Assembly: GCA_020353055.1 (NCBI GenBank)
Contig: CP070686.1
Location: 1,522,992 to 1,568,797, forward strand
Direction: 5' to 3'
Source: Caldifarciminota bacterium
Lineage (GTDB): Bacteria > Hydrothermota > Tepidihabitantia > SM23-42
Length of the DNA stretch: 45,806 nucleotides
This document shows, piece after piece, positions 41,730 through 45,806 of this stretch. The position numbers were made by a program, and so were the translations under genes. Within the stretch, counting starts at the first letter, position 1, and each line of letters opens with the position of its first letter. A model generated the notes under the pieces. That model was not told where the DNA came from and searched no databases. It saw nothing but the letters and a program-made list of their open reading frames with translations.

Positions 41730-43574
41730 TTACCGTACGAGCAGTAATTTCTTGGTTGTCGAATTATCCCCTGCCTGCAGTTTCAAAAAATAAACACCAC
41801 TGGCGACCTGTCTTCCTTTCTCGTCATGACTATTCCATGTCACCTGATGCGTACCTATTTGCTCATACTGGTTCACCAGTGTTCTCACTAATTGGCCAGA
41901 TACATTATATACATCAAGCGAGACATACAGTGGAGTCGTGAGTTGATATTCGATAACCGTATTCGTCCGCATTGGATTAGGTGATATCTGGCCTAGACCA
42001 AAATATGAGCAGTGCTCGCCCGGCTTTTCAGCAATGCCGGTATAGGTTATCGGTATTACCTTTAACCGAATCATGTTATCGCCAGAAACACCTGGTTGCC
42101 AGACACCACCTATATAGTTCCACATATTACCTGGGTAATCTAAGGTAGGGTCCCTGAGCACACCGCATGAATCCCCCGGGGCAATGATATGTCCGACAAC
42201 AATGCCGAGCGGGTTATCTGTAATTATGTTGAGGTCCGTGATGTCCACGGTGTACCATTGGAGCTGAGAGTTGTATAGCTCGGCGACCGAGTCTATGAAT
42301 GAACCAGGGGCTCCTGCAGTTGCTTCATAAATGCGTATGTCAAAGGTTCCTGGATCACTTATGAGTAGCTTTACTTGATGGAGCAATCCGCTGTCTATGC
42401 CTACTTCACTGAATTCAAATCGAACATATTGTCCATCTCCGCCAGTTGTTGCAGCCGGCACCCAGTATGGCTGTCCGTCATCGTAGATTATGGTACGTGC
42501 ATTCGTTACCTCGAAATTGTAGGTAGCAGTAGTTGCCCAGTTACCTGCATTGTCAGCAGCCAAGACAGAGTACCAGATATCAGTATGCCAGGTCTGAGCA
42601 GGGATATCTGCTTCATAGACATCTGGACCTGCACTCGTCATGTGCACGTCTAGTGTCGGACCATTCTCTATCTCATAATGCAGTATAACCGAATCCGGAT
42701 TGACACCCGATCCGTCATCGGTGACCGTAGCCGTCACCGTATAATTACTGAGCGTATCTATTGTGTCAGGAAGAGGCGTATGTGTAATAAGGGGTGGTTG
42801 CAGGTCAGGTGGTGGTGTATCAGCCATGCGGGCATTGTCGATGAACCAACCCTGGCCATGAGATAGTGGATCTGAAGCAAAAGTAATACGAATTCCTATG
42901 AAATCGCCAATTCCAACGTAGCCCAGGGCCTGGAGATCCTGAGAAGCAACACTTACCCAATTAGGCGTAGTGCTGTAGCAATACGCCCAGGCATTGCCCA
43001 AAGATCCTGTTCCGGCCAATTGTGCATCGTAAGTAGGATTAAGATGCCCCTCGGCAAGTGAATCGATTTGCACCCACGTTACTCCGCTGTCATTAGAAAT
43101 CTCAACAATACCTCCGTCAAAATTAGTGGCAGGACCCTCGAACGAGGACCAGTAATCCATGGATAAATAGACATGATTCCAGGTGTGTGCACTGCCCCTA
43201 ATGGCAGTCAAATAACCCGTCTGGTTGCCTGTATACATTGCAATATCACCAGCGGGAACTCCTGCAAATCTATATCCTGAAGGGGCCGTGTTTGGACCAT
43301 AGGTATCAAGAGTATCTCTAATACCCCAGGCATACCCCGAAGTTGTCCACGGTATGTCGGGTCCGTACAGAGTATCTCTCTCGAATTCATCGTAATATTC
43401 CGGCCTCAATGCGTCGGAAAAAGATTTGGGCAGTGAAGGGAGAGAAGGTTTGAACTCTAATTCGATGACGTTTCCCTGTCGAGGTTGATCTTCCGAGACG
43501 ACTGCGCTGGTCACGCTAACGAAGATGCCAAGGATGCACATAATTGCTGGAAACACGTGGTTTCTACTTTTCAT
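41730..43574 (-). CDS. Secreted multidomain protein with type A C-terminal sorting domain
   Basis: A signal peptide (HVFPAIMCILGIFVSVTSA) precedes a jelly-roll/MAM-like domain (FDGGIVEISNDSGVTWVQID, GIRITFASDPLSHGQGWFID), as in immune-inhibitor-A-like and adhesion proteins. An Ig-like domain (VTATVTDDGSGVNPDSVILH) follows, then another jelly-roll segment. The CTD contains NPMRTNTVIEYQL, VSLDVYNVSGQLVRTL and ASGVYFLKLQAGDN and ends KKLLLVR. No protease HExxH motif is visible. AGGAGG precedes the ATG at 43574. Its CTD is of the KLLLVR type, unlike the KVVKIR type of the propeller and helix proteins. Confidence 0.8.
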   Translation of the reverse strand: MKSRNHVFPAIMCILGIFVSVTSAVVSEDQPRQGNVIELEFKPSLPSLPKSFSDALRPEYYDEFERDTLYGPDIPWTTSGYAWGIRDTLDTYGPNTAPSGYRFAGVPAGDIAMYTGNQTGYLTAIRGSAHTWNHVYLSMDYWSSFEGPATNFDGGIVEISNDSGVTWVQIDSLAEGHLNPTYDAQLAGTGSLGNAWAYCYSTTPNWVSVASQDLQALGYVGIGDFIGIRITFASDPLSHGQGWFIDNARMADTPPPDLQPPLITHTPLPDTIDTLSNYTVTATVTDDGSGVNPDSVILHYEIENGPTLDVHMTSAGPDVYEADIPAQTWHTDIWYSVLAADNAGNWATTATYNFEVTNARTIIYDDGQPYWVPAATTGGDGQYVRFEFSEVGIDSGLLHQVKLLISDPGTFDIRIYEATAGAPGSFIDSVAELYNSQLQWYTVDITDLNIITDNPLGIVVGHIIAPGDSCGVLRDPTLDYPGNMWNYIGGVWQPGVSGDNMIRLKVIPITYTGIAEKPGEHCSYFGLGQISPNPMRTNTVIEYQLTTPLYVSLDVYNVSGQLVRTLVNQYEQIGTHQVTWNSHDEKGRQVASGVYFLKLQAGDNSTTKKLLLVR

Positions 43575-43927
43575 CCAATCCTCCTGAAATTTATAGTAGG
43601 TCTACACTTTTCCATCTTCTTGTCGAAGATTCGAAAGAAGATTTAGCTAAATGGCGCCCATGCTTGTCTTAGTTCCCTTTTATTACGCTTTTGTCAGGTT
43701 TCTGTAAGCCTGTCTGGATTTCCTCACCTCCTCCCGGCTTCAGAAACAGGCGCCAGTTCACCCCCGTGTCATGATTAACTTCTAATAAGTGTAATTGGAA
43801 TGAGCGGGTTGTCAATGGCTACAAGGGCTGGTTTCCAATCTGAATATAGCTGCACATTCTTACTGCCACACCACAAGCGGCCTCCTCGCAATGAAAAATC
43901 ACCCCCTTGCATCCTTCTTGAATCGTA
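43575..43927. other. Intergenic region: long leader and promoter of the 43574 gene
   Basis: The promoter at 43788-43815 (minus) predicts a leader of about 205 nt. In sense orientation it contains GCCTGT and ACAGGC some 30 bases apart, which could pair, and two GGCGCC palindromes. I do not recognise a riboswitch family. No gene is visible. Confidence 0.45.
43788..43815 (-). promoter_or_regulatory. Probable promoter of the 43574 gene
   Basis: On the minus strand, TTGACA at 43815-43810 and a weaker -10 TACACT at 43793-43788, spacer 16 bp. Confidence 0.5.
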
Positions 43928-44041
43928 CTATCTAATTAGCAGCAACTTCTGTGTGGCAGTATAATCCCCCGCCGTGAACTTCAGGAAGTAAACACCACTG
44001 GGAAGTTTTCTATTAGTATCATCAGTGCCGTTCCAGATAGC
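43928..44041 (-). pseudogene. Relic of a type A C-terminal sorting domain
   Basis: The minus-strand frame encodes WNGTDDTNRKLPSGVYFLKF, then TAGDYTATQKLLLIR and a stop. This is the last third of a CTD like those at 41730 and 31794. A stop codon at 44042-44044 cuts the frame just upstream, and no signal peptide or body of a gene remains. Confidence 0.7.
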
Positions 44042-44160
44042 TTAATTACCATAGCAGAACGCCGGCAAAAACCTCGTCACCGATAAGTCATCGGGCTGTC
44101 ATTTGATAACCGGGCAAATGAAGTGATATCCGGTTGGCAAAGCGAGCAAGTTAGGGAACG

Positions 44161-44188
44161 TTGACAAACTCTATTAATACCGTAGAAT
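44161..44188 (+). promoter_or_regulatory. Promoter of the methyltransferase gene
   Basis: TTGACA at 44161-44166 and TAGAAT at 44183-44188, spacer 16 bp. The leader to the ATG at 44204 is about nine nt, with no good ribosome binding site. Confidence 0.75.
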
Positions 44189-44203
44189 GATCAGAGTAGT
44201 TTT

Positions 44204-44980
44204 ATGAACAAGCTTCCTGCAAAGAGTAAAGACGAATTATATGCAAGGTGGAAGCGAGTGGAAGAATTACCATTCTCTGGCTGGGATTTCTCTATTGTCT
44301 CCACAACAACTAAAACAGAACCGTTGCCCTGGGATTACAGAAAGGAGGTTCAGAAGGTCATTGAAAGAAAGGAGACCCTTCTGGACATGGACACAGGAGG
44401 CGGAGAATTCTTGGCATCAATTCCAGAACTACCTGTCCGGACCTTTGCAACTGAGTCATATCCTCCAAACGTCACGTGCGCATACAATAATCTCCAGCCT
44501 TTAAATGTACAGGTTATTCAAGTAGACGAATCAGGAGTGCTCCCATTTAAGAACGGCAGCTTTGATGCAATCATAAACCGGCACGGCTACTATGACCCAA
44601 AAGAAATCCATCGAGTTGCCGAGAAAAGCGGAATATTCTTAACACAACAAGTTGGCAGTAAGGATTGGCAAGATTTAAAAAGTGCGTTGGGCTATCAGGA
44701 TACAGCGACGGATCGCTGGGATTTAGAGTACGCAAGTAAGCAAATCAAACAAGCCGGCTTCGAGATTATGGCCCAAAATGAGGTTACTGACAATAGGAGC
44801 TATTTCAAAGATGTGGAGGCGATTATCTATTACTTGATCAACATTCCTTGGGTCATATCTGATTTTTCAATCGACATTTATTTTGACAAACTTTTGGAAC
44901 TCCACAGACAGAGCATAGCACAAGAATGGTTAGTGTTTCTGCAACACAGATTCTTTCTTGCTGCAAGAAAATGGGAGTGA
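44204..44980 (+). CDS. Class I SAM-dependent methyltransferase
   Basis: A 258-residue cytosolic protein with a Rossmann-type methyltransferase core. LLDMDTGGGEFLASI is motif I with a glycine-rich SAM loop, FATESYPPN follows, VLPFKNGSFDAIINRHGYYD is the post-motif segment, and EIHRVAEKSGIFLTQQVG is the next strand. The C-terminal half is helical. The methylated substrate cannot be told; small molecules or rRNA are both possible. The gene is a single unit with its own promoter and a hairpin at its stop, set among secreted-protein genes, which suggests independent insertion here. Confidence 0.8.
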   Translation: MNKLPAKSKDELYARWKRVEELPFSGWDFSIVSTTTKTEPLPWDYRKEVQKVIERKETLLDMDTGGGEFLASIPELPVRTFATESYPPNVTCAYNNLQPLNVQVIQVDESGVLPFKNGSFDAIINRHGYYDPKEIHRVAEKSGIFLTQQVGSKDWQDLKSALGYQDTATDRWDLEYASKQIKQAGFEIMAQNEVTDNRSYFKDVEAIIYYLINIPWVISDFSIDIYFDKLLELHRQSIAQEWLVFLQHRFFLAARKWE

Positions 44981-44997
44981 CTGACTGAATCACTCCC
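44973..44997 (+). terminator. Terminator hairpin of the methyltransferase gene
   Basis: GGGAGTGA (44973-44980) pairs exactly with TCACTCCC (44990-44997) around a nine-base loop. The stem begins inside the stop codon region. The T-rich stretch downstream is weak. Confidence 0.6.
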
Positions 44998-45017
44998 CTT
45001 GTGCTACACTTTGCTTT

Positions 45018-45086
45018 TTATCTAACCTTCACCACCTTCTTTGCTTCGCAATCGATTACAACGATAAAAGAATAGATGACAATGAT
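45018..45086 (-). pseudogene. Relic of a C-terminal sorting domain end
   Basis: Minus-strand frame IVIYSFIVVIDCEAKKVVKV followed by Arg and a stop. It looks like the last strand of a CTD of the KVVKVR type. It lies directly behind the stop of the SBBP gene at 45094, so the locus carries two CTD ends in a row. Confidence 0.55.
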
Positions 45087-45093
45087 AAATACA

Positions 45094-45806
45094 CTACCTA
45101 ATCTTGATCACCTTCTGGACGATCTCATCATCTATTTCCACGAAGTAGATTCCTGGCTGAATCTTATCAGATTCCACAACCCTTCCTGTGATGTCAAAAA
45201 CTCTGCAATTCTTGCCGTCAGGTAATTGCAGGGGCCCGCGGAAGATGGTTGCCGTTATCTCGTGTCCATTCTTCAAAGTTAGTTCGTTCTCCAAAATACC
45301 CGTGGGTGAATATTTAATGGTCGCATAGTCCTGGTCAGTGCCGACACCTTCACTCCGTCCCGTAACGTATACGCTTCCGCCATTATGAACGGCAATGGCA
45401 AAAGAATAGTCGTCATAATTGTTCGGGCCATCATACCGTGCCACCCATTGCTCCACACCTGCTGAATCATACTTCACCGTCGCATAATCCGTCGCGTCAG
45501 TACCGTCACTAGGTCCAGTAACATAAATATTGCCTTCATGGTCAATAGCGATTCCAGCCCCCTCATCAGAGACGCTACTCGGGCCATCGTACCGTGCCAC
45601 CCATTGCTCAACTCCTGCTGAATCATACTTAACCGTCGTTATATCTTGACGCGTACCCACACCAGTACTACCCCCCGTGACACAGACACTACCTGCACTA
45701 TCAATGGCAATCGCCCTTGCGTAATCGTCTAAATGAGCCGGACCGCTATATCTTGACACCCACTGTTGTGTGCCCGCAGAATCGTACTTTATCGTTGCAT
45801 AGTCCC
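45094..45806 (-). CDS. Secreted SBBP-repeat propeller protein, C-terminal part (runs off right edge)
   Basis: The frame is open to the end of the window, so the 5' end is missing. It contains at least four SBBP beta-propeller repeats (YDSAGVEQWVARYDGP, AIDHEGNIYVTGPSDG, DYATVKYDSAG). It ends in a CTD (IFRGPLQLPDGKNCRVFDIT, GIYFVEIDDEIVQKVIKIR) of the same type as in the YVTN and beta-helix genes, but more diverged at DNA level. Such proteins are usually secreted or surface-bound. Confidence 0.85.
   Translation of the reverse strand, partial: DYATIKYDSAGTQQWVSRYSGPAHLDDYARAIAIDSAGSVCVTGGSTGVGTRQDITTVKYDSAGVEQWVARYDGPSSVSDEGAGIAIDHEGNIYVTGPSDGTDATDYATVKYDSAGVEQWVARYDGPNNYDDYSFAIAVHNGGSVYVTGRSEGVGTDQDYATIKYSPTGILENELTLKNGHEITATIFRGPLQLPDGKNCRVFDITGRVVESDKIQPGIYFVEIDDEIVQKVIKIR

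Overview
The window reads as one contig from an uncultured, Gram-negative-type (diderm) bacterium. It has an outer-membrane TonB-dependent receptor, beta-barrel-like proteins, lipoproteins, many exported proteins ending in T9SS-like C-terminal sorting domains (CTDs), and a V/A-type rather than F-type ATPase. This mix fits candidate phyla such as WOR-3 or other FCB-related lineages; that placement is inference from gene content. No phage, IS, transposase or CRISPR array is visible.

Layout. 1-5.2 kb: start of an exported protein, a TPR/TolB-like lipoprotein, pdxA and an S4 RNA-binding protein on the minus strand; divergently, a sugar-phosphate transferase for polysaccharide synthesis and a predicted outer-membrane protein. 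5.2-8.8 kb: an NDP-sugar epimerase with DUF58 and BatA-type vWA proteins. 8.9-16.7 kb: one long minus-strand operon running from a cytosolic gingipain/caspase-fold (C25-like) peptidase through a 93-aa orphan, V-ATPase subunits C-F-A-B-D and a small membrane protein to a double transglutaminase-like protein. 16.8 kb: tRNA-Pro(UGG). 17-22.6 kb: sucCD, a PflX-like radical SAM protein, a lone hypD and a GAF-GGDEF cyclase. 22.7-28.2 kb: TPR/membrane protein, lipoprotein, small beta-barrel-like protein, and a TonB receptor with a DUF4249 lipoprotein (nutrient-uptake pair). 28.4-31.6 kb: a large sensor HD-GYP phosphodiesterase. 31.8-45.8 kb: an accessory-looking region of large repeat-rich secreted proteins (BNR pseudogene, YVTN propeller, beta-helix, FG-GAP, SBBP) with CTDs and CTD relics. 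It is interrupted by a Cys-rich trio (DUF3795, double-4Fe4S protein, CGGC protein) and a methyltransferase.

The most striking signal is regulatory. I can place 19 sigma70-type promoters by eye; 17 have a spacer of exactly 16 bp and two have 17 bp. In at least seven, the only sensible start codon lies 5-9 nt after the -10 box, which predicts leaderless mRNAs. This pattern also corrects several gene starts. Other leads are the C25-like peptidase heading the V-ATPase operon, a transglutaminase duplication whose first copy lost its cysteine, near-identical CTD DNA shared by two unrelated genes, and orphan CTD relics that point to cassette shuffling at gene 3' ends.
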